DNA of 64,000 nt from Rhodovulum euryhalinum. Its GTDB lineage: Bacteria; Pseudomonadota; Alphaproteobacteria; Rhodobacterales; Rhodobacteraceae. A program made the translations under genes and the position numbers. The stretch spans positions 124,001 through 188,000 of the forward strand of contig NZ_SLWW01000009.1 in the NCBI RefSeq assembly GCF_004342445.1. Direction: 5' to 3'. The notes under the pieces were generated by a model. It did no database searches, was not told the origin of the DNA, and worked only from the letters and a program-made list of their open reading frames with translations. This document shows positions 34,688 to 43,745 of the stretch, piece by piece; within the stretch, counting starts at the first letter, position 1, and every line of letters starts with the position of its first letter.

Positions 34688-37411
34688 ATGGCAAAGAAAA
34701 TGCTTATCGACGCCACCCACGCGGAGGAAACCCGCGTGGTCGTGGTGGACGGAAACAGGGTTGACGATTTCGACTTCGAAAGCGTCAACAAACGTCAACT
34801 CGCCGGCAACATCTATCTAGCGAAAGTTACCCGGGTCGAGCCCTCGCTTCAGGCGGCCTTCGTGGATTACGGTGGCAACCGCCACGGCTTCCTGGCGTTC
34901 TCGGAAATCCATCCGGACTACTACCAGATCCCGGTGGCCGACCGCGAGGCGCTGCTCGCCGAAGAGCGCGCGCTTGCCGAAGAGATGGACGAGGACGAGA
35001 CGGGTGAAAAGCCCAAGTCCAAGCGCCGGACCCGGTCGCGCCGCAAGCCGCGGACCGAGGCCGGCGAGGACGCGGCCCTGTCCGATGACGCCCAGTCCGA
35101 CGCGGCAGAGGGCGGCGAGGATGAAGGCGCGCAACCGGAGGGTGATTCGCCCGAGCCGGATGACGAGGACGACGCGCCCCACGTGACCATCGCCGCGGCC
35201 GCCCGCAGCGACGACCCCGTAGAGACCCGTGAGCCTGCGAGCATCCCGGGCATGGATGTCGTCGACCTGGGCGAGGAGGACGAGGCACCCGGTCCCGTCG
35301 CCGCCCCGGGCGATGCCGACGCGGGCGACGACAACCGGCCGCGCAAATCGACCCGCCGCCGCAAGCCCGCGCGCCGCCCGGGCCGTGACGAGACCGACGC
35401 CGAGGCGCCCGCGGAGGTGGACGAGACCGTCGAGATCGTGGCCGATGCCGCCGATCGCGACGACCATATCGAATCCGTCGCCGAGGAGGACGTGGCCGAG
35501 GAAATCCGCCGGCCCAAGCCGCGGCTCCGGCGCTACAAGATCCAGGAGGTCATCAAGGTCCGGCAGATCATGCTGGTCCAGGTGGTCAAGGAAGAGCGCG
35601 GCAACAAGGGCGCGGCGCTGACGACCTACCTGTCGCTGGCGGGGCGCTACTGCGTGCTGATGCCGAACACCGCGCGCGGGGGCGGCATCTCGCGCAAGAT
35701 CACCAACGCCGTGGATCGCAAGAAACTCAAGGAGATCGCGGCAGAACTCGAGGTGCCCGAGGGCGCCGGCCTGATCATCCGCACCGCTGGATCGCAGCGC
35801 ACCAAGTCCGAGATCAAGCGCGACTACGAATACCTGCAGCGGTTGTGGGAACAGATCCGCGAGCTGACGCTGAAATCCATCGCGCCCGCGCCGATCTACG
35901 AGGAAGGCGATCTGATCAAGCGGTCGATCCGCGACCTTTATAGCCGCGAGATCGACGAGGTTCTGGTCGAGGGCGAGCGCGGCTACCGCGTGGCCAAGGA
36001 CTTCATGAAGATGATCATGCCGTCCCACGCCAAGAACGTGAAGCACTACACCGAGGCGATGCCGCTGTTCGCGCGGTTCCAGGTGGAGAGCTACCTGTCC
36101 TCGATGTTCAACCCGACCGTCCAGCTGAAATCGGGCGGCTACATCGTCATCGGCGTCACCGAGGCGCTGGTCGCCATCGACGTGAACTCGGGCCGGGCGA
36201 CCAAGGAAGGCTCGATCGAGGAGACCGCGCTCAAGACCAACCTGGAGGCATCTGAAGAGGTTGCCCGCCAGCTTCGCCTCCGCGACCTTGCCGGGCTGAT
36301 CGTCATCGACTTCATCGACATGGAAGAGCGCAAGAACAACGCCGCCGTCGAGAAGCGCCTGAAGGAAAAGCTCAAGAACGACCGCGCCCGCATCCAGGTG
36401 GGCCGCATCTCGGGCTTTGGCCTCCTGGAGATGAGCCGCCAGCGGCTGCGCCCCGGCATGATCGAGGCGACGACCCAGCCCTGTCCGCATTGTCACGGCA
36501 CGGGCCTGATCCGGTCCGACGACAACCTGGCGCTGTCGATCCTTCGCCAGATCGAGGAAGAGGGCGTGCGCGGCCGCTCCAAGGAGGTGCTGCTCAAGGC
36601 GCCGATCAGCGTCGTGAACTTCCTGATGAACCAGAAGCGGGAACACGTGGCGCAGATCGAGGCGCGCTATGGGCTGTCGGTGCGGATCGAGGCGGACGCC
36701 TTCCTGATCTCGCCCGACTTCTCGATCGAACGGTTCAAGACCGCCACCCGGGCCGTGCCCGAGGTCAGCGCACCGGTGATCTCGGTCGATACATCGGACA
36801 TGCCCGACCTTGCCGAGGAGCCCGACGAGATCGAGGCGCCGGAGGTGCAAGAGGCGTCCCCCGCCGCCGACGGCGACGACAAGCCCAAGAAGAGCCGCCG
36901 CCGCCGCCGCCGCCGCAAGAAGCCCGGCCAGAACGGCGAGATGGGCGACGCGATGTCCGCCGATGGATACGAGTCCGTCGCGGATGCGGATGCTGACGAG
37001 GCCGATGCGCAGGATGCCGACGACGAGACCGAGGCCGAGGCAGCGCCCGAAGCCGAGCCTGTCGAGGCGGCGCCGAAGAAGTCACGTACGCGCCGGCCGC
37101 GCCGAGGCAAGACGACCAGGGCCGATACGGAGGCCGGGCCCGAACCCGTGACCGCCGAGGCGTCCGCCGCCGAACCGGCCGCCGAGCCCATAACCGAGGC
37201 GCCCGCCGCCGCGCCCGCGCCTGCTGCGGAACCCGAGCCGGCCCTGGCCCAGGCCCCTGTGGCCGAAGAACCGGCGGCAGCAGAAACCGTGGCCGAAGAA
37301 CCGGTGGCCGAGGCGCCGACGCCCGAGCCCGCCGATCAAAGCGACGCCGGGGCCGAAAAGGCCAGCGAGTCTGCAACGCGCAAGCGTGGCTGGTGGTCGC
37401 TCGGCCGCTGA
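34688..37411 (+). CDS. rne: ribonuclease E
   Basis: A 907-residue RNase E/G-type endoribonuclease, the core of the RNA degradosome. The N-terminal S1 domain (NIYLAKVTRVEPSLQAAFVD, then YGGNRHGFLAFSEIHPDYY) is split by a long acidic, low-complexity insert of roughly 200 residues (about 95-280), as in other alphaproteobacteria. The catalytic aspartates lie in VAIDVNSGRAT and IVIDFIDMEER, the family FGLLEMSRQR follows, and the zinc link is CPHCHGTG. The C-terminal quarter is a disordered RNA-binding and scaffold region with KKSRRRRRRRKKPGQ and KKSRTRRPRRGKT and long Ala/Glu/Pro repeats, ending KRGWWSLGR. The start at 34688 follows the family N-terminus AKKMLIDATHAEET. Confidence 0.96.
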   Translation: MAKKMLIDATHAEETRVVVVDGNRVDDFDFESVNKRQLAGNIYLAKVTRVEPSLQAAFVDYGGNRHGFLAFSEIHPDYYQIPVADREALLAEERALAEEMDEDETGEKPKSKRRTRSRRKPRTEAGEDAALSDDAQSDAAEGGEDEGAQPEGDSPEPDDEDDAPHVTIAAAARSDDPVETREPASIPGMDVVDLGEEDEAPGPVAAPGDADAGDDNRPRKSTRRRKPARRPGRDETDAEAPAEVDETVEIVADAADRDDHIESVAEEDVAEEIRRPKPRLRRYKIQEVIKVRQIMLVQVVKEERGNKGAALTTYLSLAGRYCVLMPNTARGGGISRKITNAVDRKKLKEIAAELEVPEGAGLIIRTAGSQRTKSEIKRDYEYLQRLWEQIRELTLKSIAPAPIYEEGDLIKRSIRDLYSREIDEVLVEGERGYRVAKDFMKMIMPSHAKNVKHYTEAMPLFARFQVESYLSSMFNPTVQLKSGGYIVIGVTEALVAIDVNSGRATKEGSIEETALKTNLEASEEVARQLRLRDLAGLIVIDFIDMEERKNNAAVEKRLKEKLKNDRARIQVGRISGFGLLEMSRQRLRPGMIEATTQPCPHCHGTGLIRSDDNLALSILRQIEEEGVRGRSKEVLLKAPISVVNFLMNQKREHVAQIEARYGLSVRIEADAFLISPDFSIERFKTATRAVPEVSAPVISVDTSDMPDLAEEPDEIEAPEVQEASPAADGDDKPKKSRRRRRRRKKPGQNGEMGDAMSADGYESVADADADEADAQDADDETEAEAAPEAEPVEAAPKKSRTRRPRRGKTTRADTEAGPEPVTAEASAAEPAAEPITEAPAAAPAPAAEPEPALAQAPVAEEPAAAETVAEEPVAEAPTPEPADQSDAGAEKASESATRKRGWWSLGR

Positions 37412-37426
37412 GCGTGGATCAGATCG

Positions 37427-37448
37427 CCCGGCCCCTGCGGGGGCCGGG
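37427..37448. terminator. hairpin between convergent rne and tusA-like genes
   Basis: CCCGGCCCC-TGCG-GGGGCCGGG, a perfect 9-bp stem with a TGCG loop, immediately after rne (+) and next to the end of the tusA-like gene (-). TTACC follows. Most likely a two-way terminator. Confidence 0.6.
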
Positions 37449-37676
37449 TTACCCGCGGCGGATCAGATAGATCTGGGCATCCGCTGTTTCCTCCACCGCG
37501 ATGACCTCGTGTCCGGCCTCTTGGCAAAAGTGCGGGATGTCGATCACCGCGATCGGATCGTCGGCCCAAAGCCGCAGCACGTCCCCGCTGGCAAGCCCGT
37601 CCAGCGCCTTGCGCGCCCTGAGAACGGGCAAGGGACAGCGCAATCCCCGCGTGTCGATTTCCACCGAGACCATCAT
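37449..37676 (-). CDS. TusA-family sulfurtransferase
   Basis: A 75-residue TusA/SirA-like protein with the CPxP motif (DTRGLRCPLPVLRARKAL), in which the cysteine carries sulfur as persulfide. Two adjacent ATG codons (37676, 37673) are both usable. TusA-like proteins give sulfur for tRNA thiolation, molybdenum cofactor or other thio compounds. It is separate from the sulfur genes at 46-48 kb and converges with rne. Which route it serves cannot be told. Confidence 0.9.
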   Translation of the reverse strand: MMVSVEIDTRGLRCPLPVLRARKALDGLASGDVLRLWADDPIAVIDIPHFCQEAGHEVIAVEETADAQIYLIRRG

Positions 37677-37750
37677 CCGCGCGGGACTAGGCCCGTTGCG
37701 TCGCCATGTCCACGGCTTTGTGAGGCCGGGCAGCGTGACGAATGGCCCGG

Positions 37751-37767
37751 CTTGGGCTAAGCCCAAG
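37751..37767. repeat. perfect 7-bp inverted repeat before ccdA
   Basis: CTTGGGC-TAA-GCCCAAG, perfect arms with a 3-base centre, 17 bases before the ccdA start. It may be a hairpin that hides the ribosome-binding site or a repressor operator. Confidence 0.4.
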
Positions 37768-37784
37768 GCGGACAAGGAGGCGGG

Positions 37785-38537
37785 ATGTTCGGAATCGAGC
37801 TGATCGACGCGGGGCTTCTGCCCGCCATGCTGGTGGCGCTGGCCGCGGGGCTTCTGAGCTTTCTCAGCCCCTGCGTCCTGCCAATTGTGCCGCCCTACCT
37901 GGCCTATATGGGCGGGATCAGCATGGGCGAACTCACCGGCGAGACCGGGGCACGGCGGCGTGCGCTGTTGCCGGCACTGTTCTTCGTGCTCGGGCTGTCG
38001 ACGGTGTTCCTGCTGCTGGGCTTCACCGCCTCGGCCTTCGGTGCGTTCTTCCTGCAGAACCAGGTGTGGTTCGCGCGGATCGCGGGCGTGATGGTGATCG
38101 TCTTCGGCTTGCATTTCCTTGGGCTCTTCCGCATCCCGATCCTCGACCGCGAAGCGCGGCTGGATGCGGGCGACCGGGGCGGATCGGCGTTGGGGGCCTA
38201 TCTGCTGGGCCTTGCCTTTGCCTTTGGCTGGACGCCCTGCATCGGGCCGCAGCTTGGTGCGATCCTGTCGCTGGCGGCGTCCGAGGCGTCGGTCACCCGC
38301 GGCACGGTGCTGCTTGGGGTCTATGCGGCGGGGCTGGGGATACCCTTCGTTCTGGCGGCCGTGTTCATCCAGCGGTCAATGACGGTGATGAACCGGCTCA
38401 AGCGCCATATGGGCCTGATCGAAAAGGTGATGGGCACGCTGCTGGTCGCGGTAGGCCTTGCGCTGGTCACCGGCGCCTTCAGCGCGTTCAGCTACTGGCT
38501 GCTGGAAACCTTCCCGGGACTGGCAACGCTTGGTTGA
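37785..38537 (+). CDS. ccdA: cytochrome c biogenesis thiol transporter CcdA
   Basis: A 250-residue inner-membrane protein of the CcdA/DsbD-beta family with six predicted TM segments, transferring reducing equivalents from cytosolic thioredoxin to periplasmic proteins for cytochrome c maturation. The paired redox cysteines sit in LSFLSPCVLPIVPPYLAYM (TM1) and AFGWTPCIGPQLGAILS (TM4). Length is typical for short CcdA. It is upstream of an unknown hydrolase-like gene by 45 bases; ccmE at 24930 is the other maturation gene in the window. Confidence 0.95.
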   Translation: MFGIELIDAGLLPAMLVALAAGLLSFLSPCVLPIVPPYLAYMGGISMGELTGETGARRRALLPALFFVLGLSTVFLLLGFTASAFGAFFLQNQVWFARIAGVMVIVFGLHFLGLFRIPILDREARLDAGDRGGSALGAYLLGLAFAFGWTPCIGPQLGAILSLAASEASVTRGTVLLGVYAAGLGIPFVLAAVFIQRSMTVMNRLKRHMGLIEKVMGTLLVAVGLALVTGAFSAFSYWLLETFPGLATLG

Positions 38538-38582
38538 TCGCCTCGGGCTTTCCAGAGCGGCAGGCAAGGGGGGCGGGGCGGC

Positions 38583-39785
38583 ATGGCGGGCGGCGCATCG
38601 AGTGTAAGGCGGCGGCGGGTGCTCTATATCCCCGGCTACGATCCGTTCCCCCCGCGCCGCTACCGCGAGCTTTACCGCAGCGAGGCCGCCGCGCAGGCGC
38701 GGTTCTCGGGCCACGAGATCGCGATCGCCCCCGGCGCGCGCCCCGAGGCGTGGCAGGTGCGCGCGCGGATCGAGGGCGCCGAGGTCGCGGCGCGGATCGA
38801 GGTGCTGGTCTGGTCGGACATCGTGCGTGCCTCGATGTCGCCCTCGATCCCGGGAACCTATGGCCAGCTTGTCCGCACCGCCTGGGCCTATCTCGGCTCG
38901 GGCGCGCTGTTCCGGCTGGTCCGCCTGAGAAAGGGTCCGACCATCGCCGCGCTTTATCCCATCGCGTTTCTGCTTGCCCAGCTGGCCATCGCGCTGGCGG
39001 TTGCACGGGGCCTTGGCGCGCTGCTGGCGCTGACCGGGTTGCCCTTTGCCGGATGGCTGGGGCTGGCGGCGGTCTGGCCTGTGCTGGCCTGGTTCCGGGC
39101 AAGGGACAGCCGTGTCTTCGCCTGGTACCTGATGCATGATTTCGCCCATGCGGCCAGCCGCGGCGGGGCCTATCCGCCCGAACTGGAGACCCGGCTTGCA
39201 CTCTTTGCCGACCGGATCGCCGCAGCGCTGGCCGAGGACGTGGACGAGGTTCTGGTGGTCGGCCATTCCTCGGGCGCCCATCTTGCCGTCTCGGTGCTGG
39301 CCGACCTGCTGCGGGCGGGGCGCGTGCCCGGGGATGGCCCGGCGCTGTCGCTGCTGACGCTGGGGCAGGTGGTGCCGATGGTCAGCTTCCTGCCGCGGGC
39401 CTGGCGCCTGCGCGCCGACCTGGCGCTGATGGCGGGGCAGGGGCGCATCCCCTGGGTGGACGTGACCGCGCCGGGCGATGGCTGCGCCTTTGCGCTTTGC
39501 GATCCGGTGGCCGTTTCGGGCGTCGCCCCCGTGCCGCAGCGCTGGCCGCTGATCCTGTCGGCCGCGTTCACCCGGACGCTGACCCCCGAACGTTTGCGGG
39601 CGCTCAGGTGGCGGTTCTTCCGGCTGCATTTCCAGTATCTCTGCGCCTTCGACCGGCCCGCCGACTATGACTATTTCCGGATCACCGCGGGGCCCCTGAC
39701 GCTGGGCGCCCGCTTCGCAGGCCAGAGCCCGTCGCCCAGCCGGATCTTGACCCCCCTCAGCCGCCATACCGCCACCGTGCCATGA
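38583..39785 (+). CDS. membrane-associated protein with alpha/beta-hydrolase-like nucleophile elbow
   Basis: A 400-residue protein I cannot assign to a named family. The N-terminus has RRVLYIPGYDPFPPRRY, like the first strand of alpha/beta hydrolases. Central hydrophobic stretches (IAFLLAQLAIALAVARGLGA, then GWLGLAAVWPVLAW) suggest one or two membrane helices, and VDEVLVVGHSSGAHLAVSVL near residue 225 is a clear GxSxG elbow. No certain Asp/His triad could be fixed by eye. It may be a lipase- or esterase-like membrane enzyme. Its stop overlaps the P450 start (ATGA), indicating a shared pathway on a lipid-like substrate. Codon use is like the neighbours. Confidence 0.8.
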   Translation: MAGGASSVRRRRVLYIPGYDPFPPRRYRELYRSEAAAQARFSGHEIAIAPGARPEAWQVRARIEGAEVAARIEVLVWSDIVRASMSPSIPGTYGQLVRTAWAYLGSGALFRLVRLRKGPTIAALYPIAFLLAQLAIALAVARGLGALLALTGLPFAGWLGLAAVWPVLAWFRARDSRVFAWYLMHDFAHAASRGGAYPPELETRLALFADRIAAALAEDVDEVLVVGHSSGAHLAVSVLADLLRAGRVPGDGPALSLLTLGQVVPMVSFLPRAWRLRADLALMAGQGRIPWVDVTAPGDGCAFALCDPVAVSGVAPVPQRWPLILSAAFTRTLTPERLRALRWRFFRLHFQYLCAFDRPADYDYFRITAGPLTLGARFAGQSPSPSRILTPLSRHTATVP

Positions 39786-41128
39786 CCCTGCCGCCGAAAC
39801 CCGTCCCGCGCCCCGACAAGGTCTCGCTGATCGGCTATCTCCGCCGGTTCCGGGCCGACATTCTCTCGGCCCAGCCCGCACGGCTCTACCATGCGAAGAT
39901 GGCCGAGTTCCGCACGCCCTTCTTCCGCTCCTTCCTCGTGAATCAGCCCGACCTCGTGCGGCTGGTGTTGCAGGAGCGGCCGATGGACTTTCCCAAATCC
40001 GACCGGGTGCGGGCGGGGCTTGCGCCGCTTCTGGGGCGCTCGGTCTTCGTCACCAACGGCGCGACCTGGGCGCGGCAGCGGCGCATCATCGACCCCGCCT
40101 TCGAGGGCGGCCGCTTGCGCGATACCTTTCCCGCGATGGTCGCAGCGGGCGAGGCGGCGGCGCGGCGGCTGCGTCCCGGTATCCGCGAGATCGAGGCGGT
40201 CACCAGCCACGCCGCGGCCGACGTGATCTTTCGCACGCTGTTCTCGATCCCGATCGAGGACAAGACCGCCGGCGCGGTGTTCCACGCCTTCCGTGACTAC
40301 CAGCGCAGCCAGCCCCTGCTGAACCTCGCGGCCTTCGTTGCGGGGCCGGCCTGGATGCCGCGGCTGCATCGGGCGCGGACGCGGGCGACGGCGCGGACGA
40401 TCCGCGCGCTGATCGAGGATCTGACACGGGCGCGAGCGGCCCGGATCGCGGCGGGCACCGCGCCCGACGATCTGGCGACCAAGATCATGACGACGCGCGA
40501 TCCCGAGACGGGGCAGGGGTTCGACGCGGCCGAAATGGTGGACCAGGTGGCGATCTTCTTTCTCGCGGGGCACGAGACATCGGCTTCGGCGCTGGCCTGG
40601 GCGCTCTACCTGCTGGCCACCCACCCCGAGGCGCAGGACCGCGTGGCGGCCGAGGCGGTGACGCTGCCCGAGATGCCGGAATTTACGCAGATCAAGCGGC
40701 TCTCCTTCACCCGCGACGTGTTCCGGGAGGCGCTGAGGCTTTACCCGCCGGTGCCGATGATGGTGCGCGAGGCGGCGCGTGCCGAACGCTTCCGCGACCG
40801 GGATGTGGCGAAGGGATCCCAGATCGTCATCAGCCCCTGGCACCTGCACCGCCACGAACGGCTCTGGGACCGGCCCGACGCCTTCAACCCCGACCGCTTC
40901 GCTACGGAAAACGGGCAGGCGGGCCTGCGCGAGGCGTACATCCCGTTCTCGGCGGGGCCGCGGGTCTGCACCGGGGCAGGTTTCGCGATGGCCGAGGGGG
41001 CGCTTTTGCTGGCACTGTTGGTGCGGCGGTTCCGGTTCGCCCCGGTCGAGGGCTGCGCGCCGGTTCCGGTGGCGCATCTGACCGTGCGCTCGAAACAGGG
41101 GATCTGGCTGACCATCGACAGGCGATGA
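39782..41128 (+). CDS. cytochrome P450
   Basis: A 448-residue soluble P450 monooxygenase. Landmarks: I-helix oxygen-binding motif FFLAGHETSASALAWALYLL, K-helix ExxR in FREALRLYPPVPMMVREA, meander, and the haem loop YIPFSAGPRVCTGAGFAMAE with the axial cysteine. No N-terminal membrane anchor is seen. The length and AGHETSA pattern resemble bacterial class P450s working with ferredoxin or on fatty-acid or terpenoid substrates, but substrate is unknown. It is translated directly after the hydrolase-like gene (4-base overlap). No ferredoxin or reductase gene is adjacent, so a general redox partner must serve it. Confidence 0.95.
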   Translation: MTLPPKPVPRPDKVSLIGYLRRFRADILSAQPARLYHAKMAEFRTPFFRSFLVNQPDLVRLVLQERPMDFPKSDRVRAGLAPLLGRSVFVTNGATWARQRRIIDPAFEGGRLRDTFPAMVAAGEAAARRLRPGIREIEAVTSHAAADVIFRTLFSIPIEDKTAGAVFHAFRDYQRSQPLLNLAAFVAGPAWMPRLHRARTRATARTIRALIEDLTRARAARIAAGTAPDDLATKIMTTRDPETGQGFDAAEMVDQVAIFFLAGHETSASALAWALYLLATHPEAQDRVAAEAVTLPEMPEFTQIKRLSFTRDVFREALRLYPPVPMMVREAARAERFRDRDVAKGSQIVISPWHLHRHERLWDRPDAFNPDRFATENGQAGLREAYIPFSAGPRVCTGAGFAMAEGALLLALLVRRFRFAPVEGCAPVPVAHLTVRSKQGIWLTIDRR

Positions 41129-41194
41129 TCCCCGGGCAGCAAGAATGGCAGATCGGTCATCGCCCGGGTCTGCCGCAACCGGGTCTGCGCCCCC

Positions 41195-41410
41195 TTAACC
41201 GCGATAATGGGTCAGCACGTAGACCCGGATCGCCGAGGCAAGCCCGGTCTCGACATCGCGCGCGGCGTCGATTTCGGCTGCCAGCGCGTTGATCGCGACG
41301 CCCTTCTCGGCGGCGATGTCGCGGAACGCCGTCCAGAATACGTCTTCGAGCGAGACGCTGGTCCGGTGGCCCCGCAACGTCAGGGAATGCTTGACGGGCC
41401 GTCCGTTCAT
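41195..41410 (-). CDS. ribbon-helix-helix domain protein
   Basis: A 71-residue protein of the RHH_4 type: KHSLTLRGHRTSVSLEDVFW, then TAFRDIAAEKGVAINALAAE. The beta strand plus two helices would dimerise to bind DNA. It ends IRVYVLTHYRG. Its start overlaps the DUF4169 gene stop (ATGA), making a unit fumC-DUF4169-RHH on the minus strand. Targets are unknown; such proteins are widespread single genes in alphaproteobacteria. Confidence 0.85.
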   Translation of the reverse strand: MNGRPVKHSLTLRGHRTSVSLEDVFWTAFRDIAAEKGVAINALAAEIDAARDVETGLASAIRVYVLTHYRG

Positions 41411-41589
41411 TCTTCGTCGCGCCGGTGGGCGTCGAGATGCGCCCGCGCGCGGGCGGCGTCCGCCTCTTCGCGCGTGCGCTGCTCCTTGGTCCGGCCGAAC
41501 CTGGCGGCGTTCTCGTCGCCCTTGGCGCGCTTTTCGGCCCGCTCGCGGGCTTTGCGCGCCGCCCGCAGGTTGACGATGCCCCCCGCCAT
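41407..41589 (-). CDS. DUF4169 family protein
   Basis: A 60-residue, highly charged protein: IVNLRAARKARERAEKRAKG, then ARFGRTKEQRTREEADAARA and HLDAHRRDEE. The N-terminal (V)INLR.ARK and central FGRTK are the DUF4169 signature. It is probably a helical, possibly nucleic-acid-binding protein of unknown role. The first base overlaps the last base of fumC and its end overlaps the RHH gene, an arrangement seen repeatedly in this bacterial family. Confidence 0.85.
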   Translation of the reverse strand: MAGGIVNLRAARKARERAEKRAKGDENAARFGRTKEQRTREEADAARARAHLDAHRRDEE

Positions 41590-42983
41590 CAGTCGCCCGG
41601 GCCGATCATCTGCTCGGGCCGCACCACCCGGTCAAAGGTCGCCTCATCGACGAAGCCAAGCGCGATCGCCTCGTGCTTCAGCGTGGTGCCATTCCGGTGC
41701 GCGGCCTTGGCGACCTTGGTGGCGTTGTCATAGCCGATTTCGGGGGCAAGCGCGGTGACCAGCATCAGGCTTTCCCGCATCAGCTTTTCGATCCGCACGG
41801 TGTCGGCCTGGATGCCCAGCAGCATCCGTTCGGTAAAGCTGTCGGCGGCATCCCCCAGCAATTGCATCGACTGCAACAGGTTGTAGGCCATCATCGGGTT
41901 GTAGACGTTCAGCTCGAAATGGCCCTGGGAGCCGGCGAACTTGATCGCCGCGTCATTGCCCATGACATGGGCCGCGACCTGGGTCAGCGCCTCGGCCTGG
42001 GTCGGGTTCACCTTGCCGGGCATGATCGAGCTTCCCGGTTCGTTCTCGGGCAGGATCAACTCGCCCAGCCCCGAGCGGGGGCCCGAGCCCAGAAACCGGA
42101 TGTCGTTGGCGATCTTGTAGCACGACCCCGCGACCGTCGCGAGCGCGCCCGACATGAACACCATCGCATCATGGGCGGCCAGTGCCTCGAACTTGTTGGG
42201 TGCGGTGACGAAGGGCAGGCCGGTGATGCGCGCCATGTTGGCCGCCACCCTTTCGCCCCAGCCCTTTTTCGTGTTCAGCCCGGTGCCGACCGCGGTGCCG
42301 CCCTGGGCGAGCTCGTAAATGCCGGGCAGCGCAAGTTCGATGCGCGCGATCCCCTGGCGGATCTGCTGGGCATAGCCCGAGAATTCCTGGCCGAGCGTCA
42401 GCGGCGTCGCGTCCTGGGTATGCGTCCGGCCGATCTTGATGATGTCGCGGAATTCCCCGGACTTCTGTTCGAGCCCGGCCAGCAGCCGGCGAAGCCCCGG
42501 CAGCAGCACGTCGCGCGCCGTCATCGCGGCGGCGACATGCATCGCGGTGGGGAAAGTGTCGTTCGAGGATTGCCCCATGTTCACGTGGTCATTCGGATGC
42601 ACCGGATCCTTGGATCCGATCGTGCCGCCCAGGATCTCGATCGCGCGGTTCGCGATCACCTCGTTGGCGTTCATGTTCGACTGGGTGCCTGACCCCGTCT
42701 GCCAGACGACCAGCGGGAAATTGTCGTCGAACCGGCCCTCGATCACCTCGGAGGCCGCCTTCACGATCGCGCGGCCGCGCGTTTCGTCCAGCGTACCGAG
42801 TTCCATGTTCGCCTCGGCGCAGGCCCGCTTGATGACGCCAAGCGCGCGCACGATGGCTGTGGGCTGCTTTTCCCAGCCGATGGGAAAGTTCATCAGGCTG
42901 CGCTGGGTCTGGGCGCCCCAATACTTGTCGGCGGGCACCTCCAGCGGGCCGAAGCTGTCGGTCTCGGTGCGGGTCTCGGTCAT
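41589..42983 (-). CDS. fumC: fumarate hydratase class II
   Basis: A 464-residue oxygen-stable fumarase converting fumarate to malate in the TCA cycle. Landmarks: [19 protein letters not shown], the signature [19 protein letters not shown], and [19 protein letters not shown] for substrate binding. No iron-sulfur cysteines are needed. Standard length. The gene leads the unit that continues with DUF4169 and the RHH protein. Confidence 0.97.
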   Translation of the reverse strand: MTETRTETDSFGPLEVPADKYWGAQTQRSLMNFPIGWEKQPTAIVRALGVIKRACAEANMELGTLDETRGRAIVKAASEVIEGRFDDNFPLVVWQTGSGTQSNMNANEVIANRAIEILGGTIGSKDPVHPNDHVNMGQSSNDTFPTAMHVAAAMTARDVLLPGLRRLLAGLEQKSGEFRDIIKIGRTHTQDATPLTLGQEFSGYAQQIRQGIARIELALPGIYELAQGGTAVGTGLNTKKGWGERVAANMARITGLPFVTAPNKFEALAAHDAMVFMSGALATVAGSCYKIANDIRFLGSGPRSGLGELILPENEPGSSIMPGKVNPTQAEALTQVAAHVMGNDAAIKFAGSQGHFELNVYNPMMAYNLLQSMQLLGDAADSFTERMLLGIQADTVRIEKLMRESLMLVTALAPEIGYDNATKVAKAAHRNGTTLKHEAIALGFVDEATFDRVVRPEQMIGPGD

Positions 42984-43058
42984 CGCGGTCCTCCGGTCTG
43001 TCGTTGCCGACAGCCTATAGGCCGGGGCCGGGCGCGGGGCAATGGGCCGGACGGGCGC

Positions 43059-43526
43059 CTATTTGCGGAACTTGTCCAGGCTGACGACCTCGGCCTCGCC
43101 ATGGCCGGCCGCGGGTGGGGGGGACCGGTCGCTGGTGGCGTCGATGTCGTCCTCTTCTTCGTCCTCGTCCGTTTCCTGGGTCTCGAAACGCAGGCCGAAC
43201 TCGACCGAAGGATCGACGAAGGTGCGGATCGCATCGAACGGGATAAAAAGCGGCTCGGCCCGGTCACCGAAGTTCAGTGTCACCGAGAAGGCATCCGCAC
43301 CCACGTCGAGATTGTCGAACCAGTGCTGGATCACCACCGTCATCTCTTGCGGATAGCGATCCCGCAGCCAGTCGGCCAGCCCGGCCTCGGGATGGGTGGT
43401 GTCAAAGGTGATGAAGAAATGGTGGTCGCCCGGCAGGCCCCGCTCGGCTACGCCTGTCAGCACCTTGCGGATCAGCTCGCGCATGGCGGAATGCATCAGG
43501 TTGCCATAGTCGATCCGGTCGGTCAT
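43059..43526 (-). CDS. sspB: ClpXP adaptor SspB (alphaproteobacterial type)
   Basis: A 155-residue SspB-like protein: TDRIDYGNLMHSAMRELIRK, then LPGDHHFFITFDTTHPEAGL, with an acidic linker (ETDEDEEEDDIDATSD) and a C-terminal ClpX-tethering end VVSLDKFRK. SspB binds ssrA-tagged proteins and hands them to ClpXP. The window also encodes the tmRNA that makes such tags (45820-46140), about 2.3 kb away on the same strand. Start at 43526 matches the family N-terminus; earlier codons lead into non-conserved Arg/Pro-rich sequence. Confidence 0.93.
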   Translation of the reverse strand: MTDRIDYGNLMHSAMRELIRKVLTGVAERGLPGDHHFFITFDTTHPEAGLADWLRDRYPQEMTVVIQHWFDNLDVGADAFSVTLNFGDRAEPLFIPFDAIRTFVDPSVEFGLRFETQETDEDEEEDDIDATSDRSPPPAAGHGEAEVVSLDKFRK

Positions 43527-43745
43527 CGCCTGTGAACCCTTGGGTTGAGTGGGCCCAGCATAGGGGATTCGCAAGACAGGGGAAGGGGCCAGAGGAAAAA
43601 TCCGGCGGCGGCCAGGGGATCGTGCGGGGCGCCTTTGCAATCCCTCGGATCAGTCCAGACACGCGGGACGCGCCGCCCGCAACGGATCGGCGCTGCGAGA
43701 CGGCAGTATTGTCCGGCGGCGCGCCGGGGTGCTGCGGGCGGCCCG

